DNA of 64,000 nt, taken from positions 1,426,001 through 1,490,000 of the forward strand of contig NZ_AZUK01000001.1 in assembly GCF_000527035.1 (NCBI RefSeq), given 5' to 3'. Position numbers and translations under genes: made by a program. This document shows, in pieces, positions 25,367 through 33,512 of the stretch. The notes beneath the pieces are model-generated. The model did not search any database. It saw only the letters and a program-made list of their open reading frames with translations, and was not told the DNA's origin. Within the stretch, counting starts at the first letter, position 1. Each line of letters opens with the position of its first letter. The DNA is from Tolumonas lignilytica (GTDB lineage Bacteria; Pseudomonadota; Gammaproteobacteria; Enterobacterales; Aeromonadaceae).

Positions 25367-27013
25367 ATGAACCTCAATCTCATCGCCATGATTGCGACGC
25401 GTCGACGAGTCATCGCTTGTGCGCTGGTCGCTTTCGGCATCGCAGTAGCCGTCGTCAGAGCCGAACCAAGCACTGCATCCGATTCCGGACATTTACTCGC
25501 ATCGCCAACCGAAGCATCCCCGTATTTACGTCCGCATGACTGGACCCCTTATCGACCCGCACTGCACCTCACCCCCGCCAAGCACTGGATGAACGATCCG
25601 CAGCGTCCGCTCCTGATCAACGGCGTCTGGCACTACTACTATCTCTATAACGCTGATTACCCCAACGGCAACGGCACCGAATGGTTCCATATGACCTCAA
25701 TCGATCTTATTCATTGGCAGGAACACGGTGTCGCAATCGACAAATACAAAAATGGCCTCGGCGATATTGAGACCGGCAGTGCCGTGATTGACACCAAGAA
25801 CACTGCCGGTTTCGGGGCGGGTGCGGTGATTGCAATCATGACCCAGCAGCACGAAGGCGTGCAGCGCCAGTCGCTCTTCATTTCGACCGACGGAGGCTAT
25901 CGCTTTAAGGCATACGATGGTAACCCGGTCATGGACAACCCGGGTGTGCACGACTGGCGTGATCCGAAGATCATCTGGGACGATGCTCGCAACGAATGGC
26001 TCATGGTGCTCGCCGAGGGCCAAAAAATCGGCTTCTACACCTCCCCAGATCTGAAGCACTGGACGTATCAATCAGGCTTCGTGCGCAATGACCTCGGTCT
26101 GCTTGAATGCCCCGATCTGTTCCGCATGTCCGTTGATGGCAACCCGGCACACATCCGCTGGGTGCTTGCGACTGGTGCGAACGGTGCCAGTCTGGGCATG
26201 ACCACGGGCACTGTATATTGGACGGGGGACTGGGATGGCAAACATTTTACCGCCGACGATGCTACCCCTCGCTGGCTCGACGCGGGCGCTGATTTCTATG
26301 CGATGGTGACATGGGACGATCCACGTCTGAATACGACGCAGCGTCTCGCCGCTCGATATGCCATCGGCTGGCTCAACAACTGGGCTTACGCCACCCAACT
26401 GCCGACGACCGGCTGGCATGGCGGTACCGACTCGCTCGTACGACGCATCGAATTGCACTCGGTGGATGGTAAATTGATGCTCGTTTCGCAGCCCATCGAA
26501 GCCCTCGATAAACTTGAAGGCAACACCGTGGTCCGCTCGAAGGTACGCGTAAGCAATGCCGTGAATACACCCCTTCCCCAACCCCAATCCGATGCCTATC
26601 GGCTTCGTATCACGCTCGATGCGACCTCCGCTGCCAACGAAATCCGCTTCCGTCTTAAGGAAAAAGAGGGGCACTTTGCCGTCGTTGGCTACAACTTCCG
26701 CCGGAACACCGTTTTCATCACGCGGGAAGCCGATGCCATCGCCAACTTGATGCCTGCCATTTACCGTGAAGTGCGTCAATCTCGGGCACCGGCACGTAAT
26801 GGCATGATCACGCTCGATATCATTGTTGATACAAGCTCAATTGAGGTTTTCGTGAATGACGGCGAAGTGGTGCTGTCGGATCTCGTCTTTGCGCCACCAG
26901 GGGCCAACCGACTTTCCGTCGAGATCATTGGCGGGGATGCAGAACTGCGCTTCTTCCAACTCTCGTCCCTCAGGGTGGTACCGATTCAACGTCACGCAGC
27001 AGATGCTCAGTGA
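25367..27013 (+). CDS. lsdB: Exo-levanase / fructanase (GH32)
   Basis: Fructan hydrolase of 548 residues, likely releasing fructose from levan. The N-terminus (about 1-32) has a basic stretch TRRR then a hydrophobic run, consistent with a signal peptide ending near VRAEP. GH32 motifs are intact: WMNDPQ with nucleophile Asp77, WRDPK with Asp199, and LLECPDLF with acid/base Glu247. A C-terminal beta-sandwich (about 400-535) ends the protein, with SSIEVFVNDGEVVLSD typical of GH32. GGAGG lies 6 nt before the ATG. The lsdA-lsdB order is that of Gluconacetobacter diazotrophicus, from which I borrow the symbol. A terminator stands on each side. Confidence 0.9.
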   Translation: MNLNLIAMIATRRRVIACALVAFGIAVAVVRAEPSTASDSGHLLASPTEASPYLRPHDWTPYRPALHLTPAKHWMNDPQRPLLINGVWHYYYLYNADYPNGNGTEWFHMTSIDLIHWQEHGVAIDKYKNGLGDIETGSAVIDTKNTAGFGAGAVIAIMTQQHEGVQRQSLFISTDGGYRFKAYDGNPVMDNPGVHDWRDPKIIWDDARNEWLMVLAEGQKIGFYTSPDLKHWTYQSGFVRNDLGLLECPDLFRMSVDGNPAHIRWVLATGANGASLGMTTGTVYWTGDWDGKHFTADDATPRWLDAGADFYAMVTWDDPRLNTTQRLAARYAIGWLNNWAYATQLPTTGWHGGTDSLVRRIELHSVDGKLMLVSQPIEALDKLEGNTVVRSKVRVSNAVNTPLPQPQSDAYRLRITLDATSAANEIRFRLKEKEGHFAVVGYNFRRNTVFITREADAIANLMPAIYREVRQSRAPARNGMITLDIIVDTSSIEVFVNDGEVVLSDLVFAPPGANRLSVEIIGGDAELRFFQLSSLRVVPIQRHAADAQ

Positions 27014-27049
27014 TCTCATGACCTCAGTTCATATTTACACCACAATCCC

Positions 27050-27072
27050 AACCCGGCACAGCCGGGTTTTTC
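27050..27072 (+). terminator. Intrinsic terminator after lsdB
   Basis: AACCCGGC and GCCGGGTT form a perfect 8-bp stem around ACA, followed by TTTC. It ends the levan operon 37 bp after the lsdB stop codon. Confidence 0.85.
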
Positions 27073-27220
27073 TTTACAGGAACAATCACACCGTAATTGC
27101 GTGATAGATATTCCTTTATCCGGCATTCAGCGGTAAAGTCCTCTCCCCGTTTACAGGTGTCCGCCACCCAACCAAGGCGAGACGTTTTACTGAGTTTTCA
27201 TGCCAAGATACGGACGATCC

Positions 27221-28324
27221 ATGCGTATTCTAGTTCCTTTGCTCGTCATATTTTTTATGCTGTCGGCCTGCAGCAGTCACGACAACGATGCTGACCAGCC
27301 TGCGCCGAACCAGACACGGACCGAAGCGGTAACGCCATCGGGGGAAGCAGGCCCAGTCAGTGGTGATTTTGCTGACAATCCCAATGCTCGCCGCTTTGTC
27401 GACGACATGGTGAACAACCATCACTATGACCGTGCACAATTGGAATCCTGGCTGAGTCATGCTAAACGGCTTGATTCGGTGATCCGGCTGATGGATCGTC
27501 AGGCGCCTACGCCCAGTCAGAAGCCCTATGGCCCGACCGGAGCATGGCTGCGTTATCGCAAACAGTTCATCACGCCCGATAACATCCGCAATGGCGTCGA
27601 TTTCTGGCAACAGCATGCCGCGACACTGGATCGTGCTTATCAGGAATATGGTGTACCACCCGAAATCATTGTCGGTATCATTGGTGTAGAAACCCGCTGG
27701 GGACGCGTGCTGGGTAAAACACGCCTGCTTGATGCACTCGCAACTCTCGCATTTGATTATCCGCGGCGTTCAGAGTTTTTTACTCACGAACTGGAAACAT
27801 TTCTGCTAATGGCTCGTGATCAGCATTTGGATGCGCATGAACTGCGCGGCTCTTTTGCCGGTGCCATGGGTTATTGCCAATTCATGCCGTCGGCCTATCA
27901 GGCGTATGCCGTCGACTTCAACCACGACGGACGTATCAACCTCTGGGATCCGGAAGATGCCATTGGCAGTGTCGCGCATTACTTCCAGGCACATGGCTGG
28001 AAAGCCGGTGACACCATTGCCGTACGTGGCAGCGGTAAAGCCCCAGGTTTCAAATACGGCTTTGAAAATCGCTACCCGTTAGCCACACTGGCTGCGGCAG
28101 GCCTGAAGCCAACCCGCAGCCTTGGCAATCATACCGAAGCCAGCGTATTGCGGCTTGATGTCGGCAGTGGTTATGAATACTGGTACGGTCTGAACAACTT
28201 CTATACCATCACGCGCTATAACAAAAGCGTGCATTATTCGATGGCGGTCTGGCAGCTCGGCGATGCGGTGAAACAGGCGGTCAATCACTCGCTCAATCCG
28301 CCCTGGCTTGCCAGCAGCAACTAA
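27221..28324 (+). CDS. mltB: Membrane-bound lytic murein transglycosylase B
   Basis: Outer-membrane lipoprotein that cleaves peptidoglycan to 1,6-anhydro-muropeptides; 367 residues from the ATG at 27221. The signal is MRILVPLLVIFFMLSAC with a lipobox Cys at 17. The family signature IIGVETRWGRVLGKTRLLDA has catalytic Glu157. GSFAGAMGYCQFMPSAYQAY and NHDGRINLWDPEDAIGSVAH are characteristic of the MltB group. The upstream in-frame ATG at 27200 would add seven polar residues before the signal and has no good ribosome site. A perfect 15-bp hairpin lies downstream. Confidence 0.93.
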   Translation: MRILVPLLVIFFMLSACSSHDNDADQPAPNQTRTEAVTPSGEAGPVSGDFADNPNARRFVDDMVNNHHYDRAQLESWLSHAKRLDSVIRLMDRQAPTPSQKPYGPTGAWLRYRKQFITPDNIRNGVDFWQQHAATLDRAYQEYGVPPEIIVGIIGVETRWGRVLGKTRLLDALATLAFDYPRRSEFFTHELETFLLMARDQHLDAHELRGSFAGAMGYCQFMPSAYQAYAVDFNHDGRINLWDPEDAIGSVAHYFQAHGWKAGDTIAVRGSGKAPGFKYGFENRYPLATLAAAGLKPTRSLGNHTEASVLRLDVGSGYEYWYGLNNFYTITRYNKSVHYSMAVWQLGDAVKQAVNHSLNPPWLASSN

Positions 28325-28336
28325 GCTCGCATCAAT

Positions 28337-28373
28337 CGGCTATCAGGGGAGACCGCGACTCCCCTGATAGCCG
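28337..28373. terminator. Hairpin between mltB and the MCP gene
   Basis: CGGCTATCAGGGGAG (28337-28351) and CTCCCCTGATAGCCG (28359-28373) form a perfect 15-bp stem with a 7-nt loop between two convergent genes. It has no clear T-tract on either side, but its position suggests a shared bidirectional terminator. Confidence 0.65.
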
Positions 28374-28376
28374 GTA

Positions 28377-29867
28377 TTATCTGGCGTGTTTTTCTTCCAC
28401 CATCCGGTTCAGCAAACTCATGACCTGACCACTTGCCTGCTCTGCGGCATGCATGGCGACAACAATGGAATTCATCAACTCATCATTATGTAACCAGTCA
28501 CCCTGCGCCGCTTCAACCGCCATGCGGACTTTTTCATGTACCTGACGATGCGGCGCTTCCAGTAATTTGAAGCTCTTCTGTTGACCAAACAACGATTGAC
28601 CTTCACCACTATAATACCAGCGGCCCAGACGACAATCGGTATGTGGTTCAGAGGAATCTTTCAGTGAATTGCCACTGCCCCGGGTTTCAATGCCCTGATA
28701 GCCGCTTTGCATAAAGATGACATGATCGAGTTTGATTAATGAGGCGAAAGCCAGATCCTTGGCGTAGCTCAGGTTATTGATATTTTGTTTCGCCCCTTCG
28801 GCTACGTTCTGGAACGAATGGCGGAATCCGGCCACGTTATCACTGATCCCCTGACTCCGGTCGCCCAGCGTGAGTACGCTATTCACGATGGCCCCGATTT
28901 TTTCAGTCAGACTGTGCACGACCTGATTGATTTCATCCGTTGACTGACGCGTTCTTTCCGCCAGCGCCCTGACTTCATCCGCAACGACCGCAAAACCACG
29001 ACCCAGCTCGCCAGCACGGGCGGCTTCAATGGCCGCATTCAGCGCGAGCAGGTTGGTCTGTGCCGTCAGACCATTAATGATATTGATCGTTTCCGTGATG
29101 TGAGCGCTTTCTTCGGCCAGTATCCGCGCCACACCGCCGGTATCCTGAATGTCCTGATTAATGTTGATGAGATCCTGACTTAAAGTTTCAACCGTGTGCA
29201 GGCTCTGTTCTGAGGCATCCAGCCCCGACTGCGCATTCGTCAGCACTTCATCCATCTTGCTGCTGAGCATCAGTAAGTCATCCTGATTTCCCGACAGATG
29301 GTGGCGCAAGCTGGAGTTATTACTGTCGTGCAACTGATTCAGCAATCCACTCTGCCGAGACAACTCCGTTGCCTCTTGAATGGCATCCAGCGAGATGTTG
29401 ACGTTGTCGGCAATTTTGCTGAACTCACCCGGTAAGCCCTGATTAAAGGCATGTCGGTAATATTTGCCTTCGGCCGCATGTTCAAAGCAGGAAACCATGT
29501 CTTTTAAGTTGGCTTCCAGAATATCCAGCAACGAATTGAGGTTCCATGCAATCTTGCCGAGTTCGCCCAACCCTTTGGTGCCGGTGACCCGGACATGCGT
29601 TTCTCCACATCCGGCTTTAATCAGCACCTCGTTGATTTGCTCCAAAGCATTGAGCAGGCGATTCTGCTCTCGCAATGCCACAAAAATAAACAATAACAAC
29701 AAGATCGGAATGCTGACATTGAAGATGGTAAAACCGGCTTCGTTGAACGAAGAAACGGCCAGCACCAAAATTGCCACGGCAAAAAAAGCACAGGTCAGCA
29801 TAAATTTCTGGCTGATAAAAAGGCTTTTATGGCTGGAGCGGCTGGTTTTTAAAAGAATTTTACCCAT
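28377..29867 (-). CDS. Methyl-accepting chemotaxis protein with CZB domain
   Basis: 496-residue chemoreceptor. Two close N-terminal membrane helices (about 25-65; e.g. [13 protein letters not shown] and [15 protein letters not shown]-like runs) with almost no periplasmic loop mean it has no external ligand domain. The cytoplasmic signalling tip has the highly conserved [20 protein letters not shown] and [15 protein letters not shown]. The C-terminus carries a chemoreceptor zinc-binding domain: [15 protein letters not shown], then conserved His in HRQVHEKVR and MHAAEQ. The gene starts 3 bp after the upstream PAS gene. Together they resemble an Aer energy-taxis receptor split in two. Confidence 0.9.
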   Translation of the reverse strand: MGKILLKTSRSSHKSLFISQKFMLTCAFFAVAILVLAVSSFNEAGFTIFNVSIPILLLLFIFVALREQNRLLNALEQINEVLIKAGCGETHVRVTGTKGLGELGKIAWNLNSLLDILEANLKDMVSCFEHAAEGKYYRHAFNQGLPGEFSKIADNVNISLDAIQEATELSRQSGLLNQLHDSNNSSLRHHLSGNQDDLLMLSSKMDEVLTNAQSGLDASEQSLHTVETLSQDLININQDIQDTGGVARILAEESAHITETINIINGLTAQTNLLALNAAIEAARAGELGRGFAVVADEVRALAERTRQSTDEINQVVHSLTEKIGAIVNSVLTLGDRSQGISDNVAGFRHSFQNVAEGAKQNINNLSYAKDLAFASLIKLDHVIFMQSGYQGIETRGSGNSLKDSSEPHTDCRLGRWYYSGEGQSLFGQQKSFKLLEAPHRQVHEKVRMAVEAAQGDWLHNDELMNSIVVAMHAAEQASGQVMSLLNRMVEEKHAR

Positions 29868-29870
29868 GTC

Positions 29871-30404
29871 TTATCGCTCTTTAGTGGATTCAACAAGATT
29901 AAGAATATATTGCTCGTATGTGGTGCCCTGCGACGCCAGCTGCTTTTCCAGCCGTTGCCATGAGAGCTGAGCCGCATCCTTTCCTTTGCCTTGTTCAAAA
30001 GACAGCATTTCTTTATAAACCGGAATGATACTTTCTATGAGTTTGCGGGAAGGCGATCGTCGGACAGAGAAATAACCCACACTTTTTCCACCTCGGAAGT
30101 CAGGACGGATATTGGCCAAAACCCAGTAATAATCGCCATGGGCCGTTAAGTTTTTGACCATACCAAAAAACTCCTGCCCCTGTTTGATCGTATTCCAGAC
30201 GCCCCAGAAGACACCACGGGGCATATCAGGGTGGCGAATGATGTTATGCGGTTGTCCCAATAATTCTTCTTCTGAAAAATCACAGACTCGCATGAACACC
30301 TTGTTGGCATACGTGATTCGACCGGTGAGATCGGTTTTGGAGACAATCAACTCATCGTGCTGAAATTTGATCTCGGTTTGCGTGGGGACGATTTGCTGCT
30401 TCAT
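29871..30404 (-). CDS. PAS-domain protein (Aer-like sensor half)
   Basis: 177-residue cytoplasmic protein made of one PAS domain (about 10-125) plus a helical tail. TDLTGRITYANKVFMRVCDF, LLGQPHNIIRHPDMPRGVF and HGDYYWVLANIRP match the FAD-binding PAS of Aer-type redox sensors. There is no membrane helix. It is 3 bp upstream of the MCP gene and surely cotranslated with it, suggesting it senses redox or oxygen and signals to that receptor. The ribosome site GGAAGGGAG lies upstream. Confidence 0.85.
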   Translation of the reverse strand: MKQQIVPTQTEIKFQHDELIVSKTDLTGRITYANKVFMRVCDFSEEELLGQPHNIIRHPDMPRGVFWGVWNTIKQGQEFFGMVKNLTAHGDYYWVLANIRPDFRGGKSVGYFSVRRSPSRKLIESIIPVYKEMLSFEQGKGKDAAQLSWQRLEKQLASQGTTYEQYILNLVESTKER

Positions 30405-30780
30405 TGTTGGAGGCTCCCTTCCTTATTGGCAGCGAAACTGCGGGGCTTGCTCTGCCATTCCTGTGATGTAAAAAAACATGGATGATGCGTAACTCGCTGG
30501 TTGTGATGAAATACCGGGTTGGTATTCCCATGATCCACCGTCTGTCAGCCAAGATTAAAACCCTTTGGTTTATAATGAATAATAAACCATCCTTGAAATG
30601 ACCAAAGAAATACATCTATTCTTCACACCTGAAGCTTGTGCTGAATCACAGCCTTTAACACGATAAAAACCATGTTGATTCAACATCCTTTCCGCTCGAT
30701 GACAGAAAGATCAAAAAGCAGAGTTTGTTCTTCGTGCGGATACCGATATGATCCGGGCATACTTTATCTGAGGCATGAGC
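30405..30780. other. Intergenic region between the PAS and DUF2750 genes
   Basis: About 376 bp shared by the divergent PAS-MCP and DUF2750 genes. The only structure I see is a 7-bp inverted repeat, GGTTTAT/ATAAACC, near 30569-30590. No sigma-28 promoter could be recognised with confidence, and no RNA gene is evident. Confidence 0.4.
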
Positions 30781-31182
30781 ATGACCTATTCACTTTCCAC
30801 CGACGAATTTCAGACCATTCAGGCGCAAGATGCCGAACAGCGTTATCACCACTTTCTGCAGCAAGCCGTCACGCACGGTGAGATCTGGATCCTGAAAGAC
30901 AGCGAAGGTTGTGTCTCGCTGGCCACGGACGATGAAGACTGTATTCCGGTATGGCCGCATCCGGATTATGCCAAGGCATGGGCTGGCAGCGAATTTGCCG
31001 ATTGTGAACCGCATCCGATCCCGCTGAAAACCTGGCTGGATCGCTGGGTCAAAGGCATGACGGAAGATGGGGTGGCTGTCGCTGTATTTCCTTTAGCCGA
31101 TGCCGATGGTGTCGTCGAAGAACCGGAAACCGTTGCCGATGATCTGCTGCGGAAAATGACGAAGCTCAACCGGAAGAAATAA
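30781..31182 (+). CDS. DUF2750 family protein
   Basis: 133-residue soluble protein of unknown function. The segment RYHHFLQQAVTHGEIWILKD, the acidic CVSLATDDEDCIPVWPHPD and the FADCEPHPIPLKTWLDRWV stretch fit the DUF2750 family as I know it. The start at 30781 has GAGG 7 nt upstream; an ATG two codons earlier has no spacing for it. It stands alone, followed by a small hairpin. Confidence 0.75.
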   Translation: MTYSLSTDEFQTIQAQDAEQRYHHFLQQAVTHGEIWILKDSEGCVSLATDDEDCIPVWPHPDYAKAWAGSEFADCEPHPIPLKTWLDRWVKGMTEDGVAVAVFPLADADGVVEEPETVADDLLRKMTKLNRKK

Positions 31183-31201
31183 CCGCATTAGTCATCGCAG
31201 T

Positions 31202-31226
31202 AGCCTGCCTGTCCGGCAGGCTTATT
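31202..31226 (+). terminator. Hairpin after the DUF2750 gene
   Basis: AGCCTGCC and GGCAGGCT form a perfect 8-bp stem around TGTCC, followed by the weak T-rich TATTC. Probable terminator, 19 bp after the stop codon. Confidence 0.6.
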
Positions 31227-31383
31227 CGACAGAGCTTTTCGTTCTCCACTAAATTCCGTCAATCTCACAAAAGCACACGTAGCCAACGCAAGATCGGACT
31301 CTTACGAATAAACTTCTGTTACACTCCTTTCAATTCCATCGCAATTTGTCAGCCAATCTTCCCACCTCAGGAGCCGTGAACAC

Positions 31384-32196
31384 ATGGGAAAAAAGACCAA
31401 TTTGCATCGGGTAACTCGCAACTATCTATCATGGCTGTGGCTGTTTGGGTTATCTGTGCCCGCTTTTGCCGCAACCAACGATGATCCGCTCTTATCGGCT
31501 TCCGCCGCTACACCAATCACCACATCATCTGCCACGACGGAAGCCCGAGGTGTGTTACGGGCTGTCGATCAGGCCGTACTCTCCAGTGAACTGAATGCCA
31601 GAGTTGTGGAATTGCCCTTTCGGGAAGGTGAAGCCTTTCATAAAGGTGATTTACTGGCCCGCTTCGACTGTTCCGCCTATCAAGCTCAACTGGCCGCTTC
31701 ACAGGCAGCTGCCCGCGCGGCTCAGGAAGAACTGACACAAAACCGGCAACTGGGCGAAATGAAGTCGGTTGGCCGCCATGCCATTGCTTTATCGGAAGCA
31801 CATCTGGCGCAGGCACAGGCAGAAAGTCAGGTTTATCAGATCCAGGTCAATCGATGCCGCACCACGGCCCCATTCGATGGCCGGATTGTTTCGCGCAAAA
31901 TCCAGGTTTCCGAGTATGTCGCACAGGGAACGCCCTTACTGGACATTGTTGATAATCGTCATCTGGAAATTCATCTTTTAGTGCCGTCACGCTGGCTGCC
32001 GGCCCTCAAGCCCAAACAGACGTTCATCTTCACACCAGATGAAACCGGACAACCGTTACAAGCTGAAATCGTTCGCATTGGTGCCCGCATCGATGAAAGC
32101 AGCCAGACCCTGACGCTGATCGGGCGATTACTGAAGCCGGATAATAATTTACTGGCAGGCATGAGCGGCAACGCCCGCTTTACGGAGGCACCGTGA
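31384..32196 (+). CDS. Periplasmic adaptor protein (HlyD/RND type)
   Basis: 270-residue adaptor with a Sec signal peptide (hydrophobic LSWLWLFGLSVPAFA, cleavage near residue 30). The mature part has the split lipoyl domain (ELNARVVELPFREGEAFHKGDLLARFD and later APFDGRIVSRKI), an alpha-helical hairpin between (about 90-145), and a beta-barrel at the end. It probably links an inner-membrane partner to a TolC-type channel. It is first in a three-gene run; the next gene starts with a GTG that overlaps its stop codon. Confidence 0.82.
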   Translation: MGKKTNLHRVTRNYLSWLWLFGLSVPAFAATNDDPLLSASAATPITTSSATTEARGVLRAVDQAVLSSELNARVVELPFREGEAFHKGDLLARFDCSAYQAQLAASQAAARAAQEELTQNRQLGEMKSVGRHAIALSEAHLAQAQAESQVYQIQVNRCRTTAPFDGRIVSRKIQVSEYVAQGTPLLDIVDNRHLEIHLLVPSRWLPALKPKQTFIFTPDETGQPLQAEIVRIGARIDESSQTLTLIGRLLKPDNNLLAGMSGNARFTEAP

Positions 32197-33512
32197 ACGC
32201 ATCGCCTTTTTTCAGTGCCGAACAAGCCTTTATCCGGTTTATACACCATGAACGTCAGGTTCGGGCGGCTAAAACACCGGAAACACTGGCCTATTGCATG
32301 GTCAATGACAGCCAGAGCCTATTTGGGTTTCGTCATGTGGCACTGGTGATTGCCGGACGGGTTCGGGCGGTGACGGGTGTGGCTGTGCCCGATCCGCATG
32401 CGCCGTTTATTGCTTTTATCGAACGCGCTGCCAAACAACTACTCGCGGGGGAACATGCGCAACAACCCACCGTCATTCAGGCAGCCTGGCTGGATCAGCA
32501 GTCTCAACAGGATTGGCAAAGTCTGTCGGCACCGGAAGCCTTGTGGCTGCCATTAAAGGATAAAAATGACACCTTAATTGGCGGGCTCTGGTATGCAAGA
32601 GATCAACCCTGGCAGGAAGCCGAGCGCTTACTGGCGGAACAACTGGCAGATGCCTATGTGCATGCCTGGCTGGCGCTGGAACCCCGCAAGATCTGGCGGC
32701 CGGGTCTGCCGAAAACCCAGATGCTGCTTGCCGGAGGTGTAGTAGCATTGGCCATGTTATTTCCGCTGCGCCAGTCAGTCTTGGCTCCGGCTGAAGTCGT
32801 GCCGTATGAAGGTCGCGTCGTGGCGGCCCCACTCGACGGTGTGATTGCCGAATTTCTAGTCAAACCCAATCAACCGGTCAAAAAGAACGATATTCTGATC
32901 CGGTTTGACAATACCACGCTGAAAGCACAAGCCGATGTGGCCGAACGGGCTCTCGGTGTCGCTGAAGCTGAATTCCGCAGCAATTCGCAACGCGCTTTCC
33001 ATGATGCCGAATCCAATGCCCGACTTGATTTATTATCCGCCCAGGTTGCGCAAAAACGGGCAGAACTGGATTATGCCAACGAATTATTGGGCCGCAGTGA
33101 AGTCAGGGCGGAACGTGATGGCATTGCGGTCTTTGCCGATGCCGATCGCTGGATAGGAAAACCGGTACGCACCGGTGAACGCTTGATGGAACTGGCCGAT
33201 CCGCAACAGGCCGAACTCAAAATTGAACTGGATGTGGGCGATGCCATTCATTTCCCAGCCAATGCCGATGTCGCACTGTTTCTCGACAGCGATCCGTTGC
33301 AGCGCCATGACGCGCATCTCGAACGGATCGCCTACGAGTCTGAACCAACCCCGAACGGAACGCTGGCCTATCGGCTGGATGCACGTTTCAGTGCGCATGC
33401 GCCCCGCATTGGCTTACGGGGTACGGCCAAAATCTATGGTGATCGGGTGCCACTGGCTTTGTATCTGTTTCGCCGCCCACTGGCTGCCTTACGTAAGACG
33501 CTTGGCCTATGA
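32193..33512 (+). CDS. GAF-like/HlyD membrane adaptor protein
   Basis: 439-residue protein with an unusual layout. Residues about 1-165 form a soluble domain resembling a degenerate GAF domain (FGFRHVALVIAGRVRAVTGV, ALWLPLKDKNDTLIGGLWY). One membrane helix follows (about 172-190, MLLAGGVVALAMLFPL). The rest is a HlyD-type adaptor: GRVVAAPLDGVIAEFLVKP lipoyl half, a coiled coil (about 250-300), and the second lipoyl half RAERDGIAVFAD. The cytoplasmic GAF-like part could sense a signal or bind cargo. It starts with GTG (TACGGAGG upstream) and overlaps both neighbours by 4 bp. Confidence 0.75.
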   Translation: MNASPFFSAEQAFIRFIHHERQVRAAKTPETLAYCMVNDSQSLFGFRHVALVIAGRVRAVTGVAVPDPHAPFIAFIERAAKQLLAGEHAQQPTVIQAAWLDQQSQQDWQSLSAPEALWLPLKDKNDTLIGGLWYARDQPWQEAERLLAEQLADAYVHAWLALEPRKIWRPGLPKTQMLLAGGVVALAMLFPLRQSVLAPAEVVPYEGRVVAAPLDGVIAEFLVKPNQPVKKNDILIRFDNTTLKAQADVAERALGVAEAEFRSNSQRAFHDAESNARLDLLSAQVAQKRAELDYANELLGRSEVRAERDGIAVFADADRWIGKPVRTGERLMELADPQQAELKIELDVGDAIHFPANADVALFLDSDPLQRHDAHLERIAYESEPTPNGTLAYRLDARFSAHAPRIGLRGTAKIYGDRVPLALYLFRRPLAALRKTLGL

